From positions 62,001 to 126,000 of the forward strand of contig CASGAM010000023.1 of NCBI GenBank assembly GCA_949299545.1: a stretch of DNA of 64,000 nt. Reading direction: 5' to 3'. The DNA is from an uncultured Prevotellaceae bacterium (GTDB lineage Bacteria; Bacteroidota; Bacteroidia; Bacteroidales; Bacteroidaceae). Positions 36,758 to 45,551 of this stretch are shown piece after piece. How positions within the stretch are numbered: the stretch's first letter is position 1; each line of letters starts with the position of its first letter. The notes beneath the pieces were generated by a model, which did no database searches, was not told where the DNA came from, and saw only the letters and a program-made list of their open reading frames with translations. The position numbers were made by a program, and so were the translations under genes.

Positions 36758-38101
36758 ATGAAAAAACTCTTTATAGAAACATACGGCTGCCAAATGAATG
36801 TGGCGGACAGCGAGGTCGTTGCTTCCATCATGAAAATGGCTGGCTATGAAACCACTGAAACATTGGAAGATGCCGACGCCGTGTTTCTCAACACCTGCTC
36901 AGTACGTGAAAACGCAGAACAGAAGATTGTCAATCGTTTGGAGTTCTTTCATGCTTTGCAGCGGAAAGGCAAACATCTGATCGTCGGCGTACTGGGCTGT
37001 ATGGCCGAACGTGTCAAGGATGACCTTATCAAGAATCACCACGCCGACCTTGTGGCAGGACCGGACGCCTACCTGACACTGCCCGACCTGATAGCACAGG
37101 CAGAAACCGGACACAAGGCCATCAACGTGGAACTGTCTCTCTCGGAAACATACAAAGACGTTATACCGCAGCGTATATGCGGCTCGAAAATTGCCGGATA
37201 CGTCAGCATCATGCGTGGCTGCAACAACTTCTGCCACTACTGCATCGTACCCTACACACGCGGCCGCGAACGCAGCCGCGATGTGGCCAGCATCCTGAAT
37301 GAAGTACGCGACCTGCGCGAAAAGGGTTACAAGGAAGTTACGCTGCTGGGTCAAAACGTCAACTCCTATCACTGGCAGGACGGGAACGGCGGACAAGACG
37401 TCAACTTCCCCGACCTGCTGCGTCTCGTAGCTCATGAAGCAGACAGAATGCGCGTCCGCTTCACAACGTCCCATCCGAAGGACATGAGTGATGAGACGTT
37501 GCGCGTCATCGCCGAAGAACCGAACGTGTGCCGCCACATCCACCTGCCGGTACAAAGCGGCAGCAACCGCATACTGAAACTCATGAACCGCAAATACACG
37601 CGGGAATGGTATCTCGACAGAGTGGAGGCCATCCGGCGCATCATTCCCGACTGCGGCCTTTCGACAGATATTTTCTCCGGCTATTGTACTGAAACGGAAG
37701 AAGACCATCAGGCTTCACTGTCGCTGATGGAAGCATGCGCCTACGACAGCGCATTCATGTTCAAATATTCGGAAAGGCCGGGCACATACGCGGCCAAACA
37801 TTTATCCGACGACATACCGGAAGACGTCAAGATAAGAAGGCTCAACGAACTGATTGCATTGCAGAACCGTCTTTCGGCCGAGAGCAACAAACGCAGCGAA
37901 GGCAACGTCTACGAGGTCTTGGCCGAAGGCGTCAGCAAACGTTCAAAGGAGCAACTCTACGGACGCACGGAACAAAACAAGGTGGTTGTTTTCGACCGGA
38001 AAGACTTCCGCATCGGCGATTTCGTCATGGTCAAGATAACCGGCAGTTCGTCTGCCACCCTGTTTGGCGACGCCATATCCAAAGCCGACCAGACAGTTTA
38101 A
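36758..38101 (+). CDS. miaB: tRNA-2-methylthio-N6-dimethylallyladenosine synthase
   Basis: 447 residues. UPF0004 domain with cluster cysteines (ETYGCQMNVADSE, NTCSVRENAEQK, GVLGCMAERV). The radical-SAM motif is CNNFCHYC in GCNNFCHYCIVPYTRGRERSR, followed by a C-terminal TRAM domain. The GRERSR extension is typical of MiaB rather than RimO. It adds the 2-methylthio group at A37 of tRNA. First of a tightly packed plus-strand run. Confidence 0.96.
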   Translation: MKKLFIETYGCQMNVADSEVVASIMKMAGYETTETLEDADAVFLNTCSVRENAEQKIVNRLEFFHALQRKGKHLIVGVLGCMAERVKDDLIKNHHADLVAGPDAYLTLPDLIAQAETGHKAINVELSLSETYKDVIPQRICGSKIAGYVSIMRGCNNFCHYCIVPYTRGRERSRDVASILNEVRDLREKGYKEVTLLGQNVNSYHWQDGNGGQDVNFPDLLRLVAHEADRMRVRFTTSHPKDMSDETLRVIAEEPNVCRHIHLPVQSGSNRILKLMNRKYTREWYLDRVEAIRRIIPDCGLSTDIFSGYCTETEEDHQASLSLMEACAYDSAFMFKYSERPGTYAAKHLSDDIPEDVKIRRLNELIALQNRLSAESNKRSEGNVYEVLAEGVSKRSKEQLYGRTEQNKVVVFDRKDFRIGDFVMVKITGSSSATLFGDAISKADQTV

Positions 38102-38137
38102 GCCATTACCCGCAAGCACATTACAGAAGTTAAAAAC

Positions 38138-38998
38138 ATGAAAAAAGGAAAAGTCTCATTAGGCCTGCAATGGCTGACTACCGGTGTCAGCACGACATTA
38201 GTACTGATCCTTTTAGGAGCCGTCCTCTTCTTTTTGCTTTTTGCCCACAAGCTGTCCGACTCCGTCAAAGAAGATTTGACGGTCAGTGTCCTCATATCGG
38301 ACGCCACGGAGCAACAAGAACTTGACCGATTCAGAAAGACGCTCTCAGAGACCCCTTTCATCAAAAGCATCCAATACATTTCCAAGGAAAAAGCGTTGCA
38401 GGAACAAATAGAAGCCATGGGCAATGACCCTTCGGAGTTCCTCGGCGCCAACCCCTTTACGGCTTCACTTGAACTCCAAATGAAATCGGAATATTCCAAT
38501 TCCGACAGTCTTATGTGGATTTCAACCTTTCTGAAACAACAGCCTTGTGTAGAAGACGTTATTTACCAAAAGGAACTGGTCGACGCCATTAACAAGAACA
38601 TCCATCGGCTCAGCTATCTCCTGCTGGCGGTAGCGGCATTGCTCCTGCTGATTTCATTCGCGCTGATTAACAACACGGTCCGACTCAGCCTGCATGCCGG
38701 ACGATTCGTCATCCGTACGATGAAACTGGTGGGCGCCTCCAGAGGCTTTATCCGGCAACCGTTCATGAAACGGAGTTTCAGCCTCGGATTCCTTTCCGCC
38801 ATCTTTGCCAACGGCATCCTGTATGGCGGCATACATGTCGTCGTACGGTATGACGCCGGGCTCACGGCTTATATCGACAACACGATGCTGGTCTGCGTAG
38901 GCGGTGCCGTACTCTTGCTAGGACTTTCACTGACACTCCTTTGCACGTACTTCTCCGTCAACAAGTATTTGCGGATGAAAGCCTGCGACGTTTATTAA
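38138..38998 (+). CDS. ftsX: FtsX-like permease, cell-division protein
   Basis: 286 residues. N-terminal membrane segment (about 20-45), a periplasmic domain with FIKSIQYISKEKALQE, then three membrane segments in the C-terminal half. The length, topology and conserved RTMKLVGASRGFIRQPF loop match FtsX. With FtsE it controls peptidoglycan hydrolases at division. No ftsE is adjacent. 36 nt after miaB. Confidence 0.9.
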   Translation: MKKGKVSLGLQWLTTGVSTTLVLILLGAVLFFLLFAHKLSDSVKEDLTVSVLISDATEQQELDRFRKTLSETPFIKSIQYISKEKALQEQIEAMGNDPSEFLGANPFTASLELQMKSEYSNSDSLMWISTFLKQQPCVEDVIYQKELVDAINKNIHRLSYLLLAVAALLLLISFALINNTVRLSLHAGRFVIRTMKLVGASRGFIRQPFMKRSFSLGFLSAIFANGILYGGIHVVVRYDAGLTAYIDNTMLVCVGGAVLLLGLSLTLLCTYFSVNKYLRMKACDVY

Positions 38999-39023
38999 GA
39001 TTCTAACAAAAACATATACCATC

Positions 39024-39293
39024 ATGGACAAACGAAATTTTGCATTTAACAGAACAAACTTCATCCTGCTTGCCATCGGCATGGCCATTGTCATCATCGG
39101 CTTCCTGCTCATGTCCGGTCCCGGCAGCAGCGAAACGGTCTTCAATCCTGATATTTTCAGCACAAGAAGAATAAAGGTAGCGCCCGTCGTGAGCCTGTTC
39201 GGTTTCCTGTTCATCATTTACGCCATCCTGCACAGGCCGTCGGACAAAGACAACGGAACTACTCCAACAGAAGAAAACGTTCCGGAAAAATAA
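39024..39293 (+). CDS. DUF3098 small membrane protein
   Basis: 89 residues with two membrane segments (about 9-32 and 53-71) separated by a loop of about 20 residues (NPDIFSTRRIKVAPVVS). The FNRTNFILLAIGMAIVIIGFLL start and the loop are what I recall of the DUF3098 family, which sits between ftsX and uppP in Bacteroidetes. Function unknown. Confidence 0.85.
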   Translation: MDKRNFAFNRTNFILLAIGMAIVIIGFLLMSGPGSSETVFNPDIFSTRRIKVAPVVSLFGFLFIIYAILHRPSDKDNGTTPTEENVPEK

Positions 39294-39336
39294 GAATGCA
39301 CGCCATTGATATAAAAACCGTACATCTAAAACAAGA

Positions 39337-40152
39337 ATGGAAATTTCCGAAGCACTTATCATGGGTATCCTGCAGGGACTGACAGAATATCTGCCGGTCA
39401 GCAGCAGCGGCCATCTGGCCATTGCCTCCAACTTTTTCGGCATGAACGGCGAAGAGAACCTGACATTCACCGTTGCCGTACACGTAGCCACAGTTTTCAG
39501 CACTTTAGTCATCCTGTGGAAAGAAATTGCGTGGATATTCCGCGGGCTGTTCAAATTCAACACCCCCGGCATGAACAACGAACAACGCTATGCCGTCAAC
39601 ATCATCATCTCGATGATTCCGGTAGGTATCGTAGGACTCTTTTTCAAAGACTATGTGGAAGACATCTTCAGCAGCGGCCTGCTGATTGTGGGTATCTGCC
39701 TGCTGGTAACGGCACTACTGCTCGCCTTCTCATACTTTGCCAAACCGCGGCAGAAAGAAAGCATTTCCATGCGCGATGCATTCATCATAGGTCTTGCACA
39801 GGCTTGTGCCGTCCTGCCTGGACTGTCACGTTCCGGTTCGACCATCGCAACCGGCCTGCTGCTCGGCAACAACAAAGCCAAGCTGGCACAATTTTCTTTC
39901 CTGATGGTTATCCCGCCCATTCTTGGCGAAGCGTTGCTTGACATCGTGAAAGCCGTCAGACACGGCGCGGAAGCCGCCACCGGCAGCATCGGACTGCTGC
40001 CCCTTTCAGTCGGTTTCCTGGCTGCGTTCCTTTCAGGCTGTCTGGCCTGCAAATGGATGATAGATATTGTAAAGAAAGGCAAGCTGATATACTTCGCCGC
40101 CTATTGCGCAATTGTCGGCGCCGTCATCATCGTCAACCAATGTCTGGCATAA
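39337..40152 (+). CDS. uppP: Undecaprenyl-diphosphatase
   Basis: 271 residues, polytopic (about eight segments). Both active-site motifs are intact: [15 protein letters not shown] near 17 and the [13 protein letters not shown] region near 160. It recycles undecaprenyl pyrophosphate for peptidoglycan and, in this genome, capsule synthesis. 12 nt before truB. Confidence 0.95.
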   Translation: MEISEALIMGILQGLTEYLPVSSSGHLAIASNFFGMNGEENLTFTVAVHVATVFSTLVILWKEIAWIFRGLFKFNTPGMNNEQRYAVNIIISMIPVGIVGLFFKDYVEDIFSSGLLIVGICLLVTALLLAFSYFAKPRQKESISMRDAFIIGLAQACAVLPGLSRSGSTIATGLLLGNNKAKLAQFSFLMVIPPILGEALLDIVKAVRHGAEAATGSIGLLPLSVGFLAAFLSGCLACKWMIDIVKKGKLIYFAAYCAIVGAVIIVNQCLA

Positions 40153-40164
40153 AACCTTTTTCGC

Positions 40165-40869
40165 GTGGATTTTAAGAAAGGAGAAATCATTGCTTTCGAC
40201 AAGCCATACGGCTGGACGTCTTTTGCTTTAGTGGCAAAGGCACGTTACCTGATATGCCGCAGAATCGGCGTCAAAAAACTCAAGGTGGGCCATGCCGGCA
40301 CATTGGATCCACTGGCCACCGGCGTACTCATCCTCTGCACCGGCAAGGCAACCAAACAGATCGAACAGCTGCAAGCCCATACGAAAGAGTATGTCGCCAC
40401 CATCAGGTTAGGCGCCACTACTCCCTCTTTTGATTTGGAGAAACCCATCGATGCGGAATATCCCACAGCACACATCACTCCCGAGTCAGTCGAGGAAACA
40501 CTGAAACAATTCATAGGAACCATAGAGCAGGTTCCACCGGCCTTTTCAGCCTGCAAAGTCAACGGCGAACGCGCCTATGAACTGGCCCGCAAGGGCGAGG
40601 AGATCACGCTCAAGGCCAAAACGCTGGTCATCGACGAGTTGGAACTTGTCAGCTGCAACCTGCCGGAAATCGTCATCCGCGTCGTATGCAGCAAAGGCAC
40701 CTACATCCGTGCCTTGGCACGCGACATCGGCTTCGCCCTCGGCAGCGGCGCACACCTCACGGCCTTGCGGCGTACAAGGGTGGGCGACATCTGTGTGGAA
40801 GACTGCATGGATATAGAAACGTTCGGCAACTGGTTAGCCGAACAAACAATCGAATGTGAATCTGAATAA
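40165..40869 (+). CDS. truB: tRNA pseudouridine(55) synthase
   Basis: 234 residues from a GTG start 12 nt after uppP ([20 protein letters not shown]). Catalytic Asp in [14 protein letters not shown]. Conserved [14 protein letters not shown] near the C-terminus. Makes pseudouridine 55 in tRNA. It lacks the C-terminal PUA extension, as in many Bacteroidetes. queA begins 31 nt downstream. Confidence 0.95.
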   Translation: MDFKKGEIIAFDKPYGWTSFALVAKARYLICRRIGVKKLKVGHAGTLDPLATGVLILCTGKATKQIEQLQAHTKEYVATIRLGATTPSFDLEKPIDAEYPTAHITPESVEETLKQFIGTIEQVPPAFSACKVNGERAYELARKGEEITLKAKTLVIDELELVSCNLPEIVIRVVCSKGTYIRALARDIGFALGSGAHLTALRRTRVGDICVEDCMDIETFGNWLAEQTIECESE

Positions 40870-40900
40870 AAAAACTAATTTCATAGAAAGGCGTTATATC

Positions 40901-41962
40901 ATGAAGCTATCACAGTTTAAATTCAAGTTACCTGAAGAACAAATCGCGCTCTACCCTACCATGCACCGCGACGAATCCCGCCTGATGGTATTGCACAAGA
41001 AAAGTGGTGACATCGAACACCGCCAGTACTTCAAGGACATCCTCGATTATTTCGACGACAAGGATGTGTTTATTTTCAATGATACAAAAGTCTTTCCCGC
41101 ACGCCTCTATGGCAACAAGGAAAAAACCGGAGCCAAGATAGAAGTCTTCCTCCTGCGCGAACTCAACGAAGAGTTCCGCCTTTGGGACGTACTGGTCGAC
41201 CCGGCCCGCAAAATCCGTATCGGCAACAAGCTGTATTTCGGGGAGGACGACTCCATGGTAGCAGAAGTGATAGACAACACGACGTCGAGAGGCCGCACAC
41301 TCCGTTTTCTTTACGACGGCCCGCACGACGAGTTCAAGGAAGCCCTCTTTGCATTGGGCGAGGCACCACTGCCCAAACACATCATCAAACGCCCGTCCGA
41401 ACCCGAAGACATGGAGCGTTTCCAGTGCATCTTCGCCAGGAATGAAGGCGCTGTCACGGCCCCGTCTTCCGGCCTGCACTTCTCCCGCGAGCTTCTCAAA
41501 CGCATGGAGATAAAAGGCATCGACTTAGCGTTCATCACCATGCATTGCGGATTGGGCAGCTTCAGGGCCATCGACGTTGAGGACCTGACCAAACACAAGA
41601 TGGACAGCGAAGAGATGCACATCAACGAGGAAGCATGCCGCATCGTCAACCACGCCAAGGAGGAAGGACACAAAGTCTGCGCCGTAGGCACCACCGTGCA
41701 GCGCGCCATCGAGACATCGGTCGGCACCGACTTCCGCCTGAAAGAGTTCGACGGATGGACGAACAAGTTCATCTTCCCACCCTATGATTTCGGCATCGCC
41801 GACAGCATGGTAGCCAACTTCTACATGCCCTACAGCACCCTGCTCATGCTCACGGCCGCATTCGGCGGTTACGACCTGGTGATGAAAGGCTACAAGGAAG
41901 CCCTCAAGGAAGGTTACCGCTTCGGAACGTACGGCGACGCCATGCTGATAGTCAACGACTGA
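40901..41962 (+). CDS. queA: S-adenosylmethionine:tRNA ribosyltransferase-isomerase
   Basis: 353 residues from ATG 40901 ([19 protein letters not shown]), the standard family N-terminus. An upstream ATG overlapping truB is rejected. Motifs are [35 protein letters not shown] and [13 protein letters not shown]. It transfers ribosyl from SAM to preQ1 in tRNA during queuosine synthesis. The stop codon shares one base with the folK ATG. Confidence 0.96.
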   Translation: MKLSQFKFKLPEEQIALYPTMHRDESRLMVLHKKSGDIEHRQYFKDILDYFDDKDVFIFNDTKVFPARLYGNKEKTGAKIEVFLLRELNEEFRLWDVLVDPARKIRIGNKLYFGEDDSMVAEVIDNTTSRGRTLRFLYDGPHDEFKEALFALGEAPLPKHIIKRPSEPEDMERFQCIFARNEGAVTAPSSGLHFSRELLKRMEIKGIDLAFITMHCGLGSFRAIDVEDLTKHKMDSEEMHINEEACRIVNHAKEEGHKVCAVGTTVQRAIETSVGTDFRLKEFDGWTNKFIFPPYDFGIADSMVANFYMPYSTLLMLTAAFGGYDLVMKGYKEALKEGYRFGTYGDAMLIVND

Positions 41963-42474
41963 TGGCCACCTTGTATTTAGGTTTGGGAAGCAACCTCGGC
42001 GACAGGCAACGCCTGCTCCGCCAGGCCGTTAAAAACATAGAAAGGCGGATAGGCTCACTCATAAGCCTGTCCGCCTTCCATGAAACAGCCCCATGGGGCT
42101 TTTCTTCACCTCACCCGTTCCTGAACGCGGTGGTCTGCGTCAATACGCCGCTCAGGCCGCAGGAGGTCTTATTCATTACGCAGGACATCGAACGCGAGTT
42201 GGGACGAACCCGCAAAAGCACCGGAACGACCTACGCCGACCGTCCCATCGACATCGACCTGCTGTTCTATGACGACATGGTGCTCGACACCGTCTATACC
42301 GACCATGACGGCGTGGCAAGACGCCTTACGCTCCCCCACCCGCTGATGCACAAACGACGGTTCGTCATGGAACCGCTGGCAGAAATCGCACCGGACCGGA
42401 TTCATCCCACATTGGGAAAAACCTGCCTTGAACTGTGCCGTGCACTCGAGCAGGAAGAAGCCGCACAGCCATGA
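41962..42474 (+). CDS. folK: 2-amino-4-hydroxy-6-hydroxymethyldihydropteridine pyrophosphokinase
   Basis: 170 residues. HPPK motifs are GLGSNLGDR at the N-terminus, FLNAVVCVNTPLRPQE and RPIDIDLLFYDD. It pyrophosphorylates hydroxymethyl-dihydropterin in folate synthesis. It overlaps the queA stop by one base and is convergent with the helicase gene 25 nt away. No terminator is obvious between them. Confidence 0.94.
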   Translation: MATLYLGLGSNLGDRQRLLRQAVKNIERRIGSLISLSAFHETAPWGFSSPHPFLNAVVCVNTPLRPQEVLFITQDIERELGRTRKSTGTTYADRPIDIDLLFYDDMVLDTVYTDHDGVARRLTLPHPLMHKRRFVMEPLAEIAPDRIHPTLGKTCLELCRALEQEEAAQP

Positions 42475-42499
42475 ACGGCTCCCATCTGAAGGGATGCAC

Positions 42500-44362
42500 C
42501 TAAAACCCCTGCCACAGATAAAAACGTGTGTTCACCATGTCAGGCGTCCGTGAAACGGCCCCCGTATACGGCGGTTTGTAGTCACAGTAACTGTTGCCCG
42601 TGTCCATGATGAGCCGGTAAATATTCCGCCCGGTCAGTTTCGCAAGAATCATCCCGCGGCTGAAACCCACAAACTCATAAAGATTAAAATCCTTACCATT
42701 GCTGACAATCAGCCGGTCTCCGATTATCAGGATGTTGCCGGCAGCATTGACTCTCACCTCATCCTTTCGGAAGCGGAAGTCAAGCCCCTGCCGGTCGAAG
42801 CGGAACATGTACGCCTGCCCCTGCTTCACAATCTCAAAACGGCCGAGACGCCCCAGCTCAGGCCTGCTCGTATAATTCCTGTGCGAACGGCCGTCCCAAT
42901 ACACCTGCCGCCCGCTGAAGTCAGTCCCCTTGAAAATGTCGCCCGTGTGTTCCACTTTTCCGTAAAGTTCCGAACGCAGGTCACACCCGCGCTCGTCCAC
43001 CACTGTCACCTTACCGCGGTAAACCGGGTCATACGGATAAGAACACATTGCGAAATACGGCTTCGGCAACCGCTCCACCTTGACAAACTGCGGCGCACAC
43101 GTCATTTTCCCGTCCACCGCAATGCCATACTTCCCGTGCAACAAAAAGATTTCCACGCCCTCGCGCCGCTCGTTCCTCCTTTTGATACGCACCATCTCCA
43201 GGTTCAGCAGATGCTTCTCCGCACCTTCGTCACACAGATAAACCGGATAGTCCTGCGTTGCACCGCCCCGGCCTCTCAGCCCGCCGGCAAACAGCCGCTG
43301 CCAGTCACGGTTCTCGGTCGGCATGCCGAAAGTAAGGTACGTGCCCACCTGGTCTAATATCACCACGTGACTCTTCCCGTCCGCCACACGCATGCCGCGC
43401 CCCACCTGCTGCAAATATTTAGAAAGCGAAAGCGTCGGACGCGCCAGCTGGATCACTTCCACCTCCGGCACATCCCACCCCTCGGAAAATATATCCACGT
43501 TGACCATCAAGCCGATGTCGCCCCTGCGGTAGGCCTCCACCATGCGGCGACGCTCCTCCGCCGGCGTCTTCGCGTCCACCACACAACAGCGCACTCCCCG
43601 CTCCGTATAATAATCCGCGATGTGACGCGCATGCTCCCGGTTGATGGCATAAACAATTCCCTTCTTACCGTCGGCAAACGCCTTGTACGAATCATACAGA
43701 TGCGCGATGCTCTCCGGACAATCCATCACCGTGGCCATCTCCTTCACCTGATAATCCCCGTCGACGCCCCGTTTCGTCAGTCCGGACACACGGCGCACCG
43801 CCTCACTGTTAGGGTCAGCACTCACATACTCAAAGTCCGACAGCCAGCCCTGCTCAATGAACGTGCCGATGCTCCACGACTGCAACATCTCGTCAAACAA
43901 GTCCGTCAGAGGCTCACCCCCCATCCGGTAAGGCGTCGCCGTCAACCCGACGAAACGTGCAGCCGGCCACCATTCCCATAACATCCGGTACGTCTTGGCC
44001 GGCGCATGATGCGCCTCATCCACCACCACCGTTCCCGGAACAAACTCAAGCAGTCCGGCACGCCTGTTCAGCGTCTGTATGCTCGCCACCTGCACCCTGT
44101 CCGCCGACACCCGTTTCTTCCCGCCTGCAATCACCCCGTGCTGCACGCCGAACCGGCGCAACGTCTCCGCGATCTGCTCCACCAGCTCCACCCTGTGCGT
44201 CACCACAAGAACTCCGGCCTCCGCCTGCTCCCTGATGACCTCCGCCATCAGCACCGTCTTCCCGGTACCCGTCGGCATCTGCACCAGTATGCTGCGCACA
44301 CCGTCCCGCCACCGCCCATAGAGGCGGCTCTTCATCTCCTTTTGGTAATCACGAAGTTCCAT
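42500..44362 (-). CDS. DEAD/DEAH-box helicase with an unrecognised C-terminal region
   Basis: 620 residues. Superfamily-2 core: Q-like start MELRDYQKEMKSRLY, Walker A MPTGTGKT near 30, DEAH box (VVDEAHHAPAKTYR) near 115, GLTATPYRMGG, and motif VI QQVGRGMR near 320. The C-terminal 270 residues hold aromatic-rich beta repeats (GRQVYWDGRSHRNYTSRPE, RFRKDEVRVNAAGNIL) that I do not recognise. The core resembles the RadD/YejH and type-III restriction ATPases. No nuclease or methylase gene is next to it. Substrate unknown. Confidence 0.88.
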   Translation of the reverse strand: MELRDYQKEMKSRLYGRWRDGVRSILVQMPTGTGKTVLMAEVIREQAEAGVLVVTHRVELVEQIAETLRRFGVQHGVIAGGKKRVSADRVQVASIQTLNRRAGLLEFVPGTVVVDEAHHAPAKTYRMLWEWWPAARFVGLTATPYRMGGEPLTDLFDEMLQSWSIGTFIEQGWLSDFEYVSADPNSEAVRRVSGLTKRGVDGDYQVKEMATVMDCPESIAHLYDSYKAFADGKKGIVYAINREHARHIADYYTERGVRCCVVDAKTPAEERRRMVEAYRRGDIGLMVNVDIFSEGWDVPEVEVIQLARPTLSLSKYLQQVGRGMRVADGKSHVVILDQVGTYLTFGMPTENRDWQRLFAGGLRGRGGATQDYPVYLCDEGAEKHLLNLEMVRIKRRNERREGVEIFLLHGKYGIAVDGKMTCAPQFVKVERLPKPYFAMCSYPYDPVYRGKVTVVDERGCDLRSELYGKVEHTGDIFKGTDFSGRQVYWDGRSHRNYTSRPELGRLGRFEIVKQGQAYMFRFDRQGLDFRFRKDEVRVNAAGNILIIGDRLIVSNGKDFNLYEFVGFSRGMILAKLTGRNIYRLIMDTGNSYCDYKPPYTGAVSRTPDMVNTRFYLWQGF

Positions 44363-44481
44363 GTAAACGGATAAAAGGTCATAAAGACATCATCTCACAA
44401 CAGTAAAAAACGATCAATCCAATATCTTTAGAAAAGACAGGATGCAGCCCGGCAATGTCAAATATGAAAACTTCATTTTCG

Positions 44482-44513
44482 TTTGTCATTGCACTCACCT
44501 TCCACTATCTTTG
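44482..44513 (+). promoter_or_regulatory. Tandem promoter P1
   Basis: TTTG (44482-44485), 20 nt, TATCTTTG (44506-44513): exact Bacteroides consensus. Confidence 0.7.
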
Positions 44514-44565
44514 GATAAGATAGGATACGGCTCGGCATAACCAAAACCAGAAAACTACGTTTTCG

Positions 44566-44597
44566 TTTGTCTCTGCACTCACCTTCCGCTATCTTTG
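44566..44597 (+). promoter_or_regulatory. Tandem promoter P2
   Basis: TTTG (44566-44569), 20 nt, TATCTTTG (44590-44597): exact consensus, in the same place in the repeat as P1. Confidence 0.7.
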
Positions 44598-44648
44598 GAT
44601 AAGATAGGATGCGGCTCGGCATAACCGAACCAGAAAACTACGTTTTCG

Positions 44649-44680
44649 TTTGTCTCTGCACTCGCCTTCCACTATCTTTG
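44649..44680 (+). promoter_or_regulatory. Tandem promoter P3, adjoining the small ORF
   Basis: TTTG (44649-44652), 20 nt, TATCTTTG (44673-44680): exact consensus. The expected start falls at or next to the ATG at 44685, so a P3 transcript would be leaderless or nearly so. Confidence 0.75.
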
Positions 44681-44684
44681 CAAC

Positions 44685-44774
44685 ATGAAAAAGTTTATTA
44701 GGATTGTCATAGCCTATCTCTCCGCTATCATCCTTGTACCGATAGCCCTGATAACGAAACTGTTTAGGAAATAA
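44685..44774 (+). CDS. 29-residue single-pass membrane peptide (candidate)
   Basis: The frame reads MKKFIRIVIAYLSAI, then LVPIALITKLFRK and TAA. It has basic ends and a hydrophobic middle of about 20 residues, the plan of small membrane proteins and of type I toxins such as TisB (also 29 residues). Three consensus promoters precede it. It ends 3 nt from the stop of the convergent capsule gene. No Shine-Dalgarno is visible, as expected for a leaderless message. That it is translated is inferred from promoter placement and composition only. Confidence 0.5.
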   Translation: MKKFIRIVIAYLSAIILVPIALITKLFRK

Positions 44775-44777
44775 CGT

Positions 44778-45530
44778 CTATTTCTTAAACGGATCTTTAT
44801 AAATACCCAGCAACTGCCTGGTGAAATAATAAAAAAACTGCATGTCGTCAACGAAGTAACGTTTGAACAACCGTTTGGGCTCTTTTATAACCCTGTACAA
44901 CCACTCCATACCACACTTCTGCCAAACAAGCGGCGCACGCTTCAGTGTGCCGGCTTCAAAATCAATGGTCGCCCCCAAAGCCATAAACACCTCAACCCCC
45001 GGCATACGGTCGCGATATTTCATAATCCATTTCTCCTGTTTAGGCGCTCCTACACCGACAAGCAATACATTCGCCCCACTCTCATTGACGATACGCACCA
45101 ACTCCTCACATTCCTGGTCATTCTTCTCAAAGCCATAAGACGGAGAATGCGCACCGACAACTATCTCACGCCCAACCTTCTCATTGATATTGTTACGCGC
45201 TTTCTCAGCGATCCCTTCTGCCGCTCCCAACAAGAAAATCTTACAGTTCACATCATCCTTATGATACATGTAATACGCGGTAAAGAAACTGCTACCCGGT
45301 ATAGCCTCCGGCAAAGACTTCTTTAACAGTTTAGACATCAGATACAAAATCTTACTGTCGCACACCACCCATTCCGCCTGTTGGTAAACGTCATAAAACG
45401 CTTTGTCTCGCTGAAGTTTCACCAGATGGTCTACATTGGGGGTAATGAGAACGCCTTTATTTAAAGTCTCAAGTAATTTGTGTTGCGTTATTACCTGAAT
45501 CCTAATATTTAAGAAGTCAATACTGTTCAT
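44778..45530 (-). CDS. WecG/TagA/CpsF-family (GT26) glycosyltransferase
   Basis: 250 residues from ATG 45530 (MNSIDFLNIRIQVITQ). Six upstream codons with a TTG are rejected. GT26 motifs are ITPNVDHLVKLQ, LLGAAEGIAEKA, LLVGVGAPKQEKWI and the C-terminal GMEWLYRVIKEPKRLFKRY. The family adds an N-acetylmannosamine-type sugar to the lipid-linked first sugar. Last gene of the capsule operon. An end position with an early step in assembly is common in such loci. Confidence 0.93.
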   Translation of the reverse strand: MNSIDFLNIRIQVITQHKLLETLNKGVLITPNVDHLVKLQRDKAFYDVYQQAEWVVCDSKILYLMSKLLKKSLPEAIPGSSFFTAYYMYHKDDVNCKIFLLGAAEGIAEKARNNINEKVGREIVVGAHSPSYGFEKNDQECEELVRIVNESGANVLLVGVGAPKQEKWIMKYRDRMPGVEVFMALGATIDFEAGTLKRAPLVWQKCGMEWLYRVIKEPKRLFKRYFVDDMQFFYYFTRQLLGIYKDPFKK

Positions 45531-45551
45531 TGTAAATATTCCAATCAAGTT

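Larger units (their letters stand above)
44424..44680 (+). repeat. Three 83/84-bp tandem repeats, each ending in a promoter
   Basis: Units begin with ATCTTT at 44424, 44507 and 44591, with a fourth unit starting at 44674 (spacings 83, 84, 83). Units 2 and 3 differ at a handful of positions; unit 1 is more diverged. Shared parts are the ATAAGATAGGAT-type segment, CGGCTCGGCATAACC, TTTTCGTTTGTC and GCACTCACCTTCC. Each unit carries a -33 TTTG and runs into the TATCTTTG of the next. Apart from 44363-44423, which shows nothing, this fills the gap before the small ORF. Confidence 0.9.

Noticed and set aside
42881-44374. Several plus-strand open frames across the helicase gene
   Set aside because: They are antisense to a gene with intact helicase motifs. 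High GC at third positions leaves few stops in the shadow frames.
44424-44680. CRISPR-like array
   Set aside because: Repeat units are contiguous 83/84-mers without unique spacers and without cas genes; each junction is a promoter.
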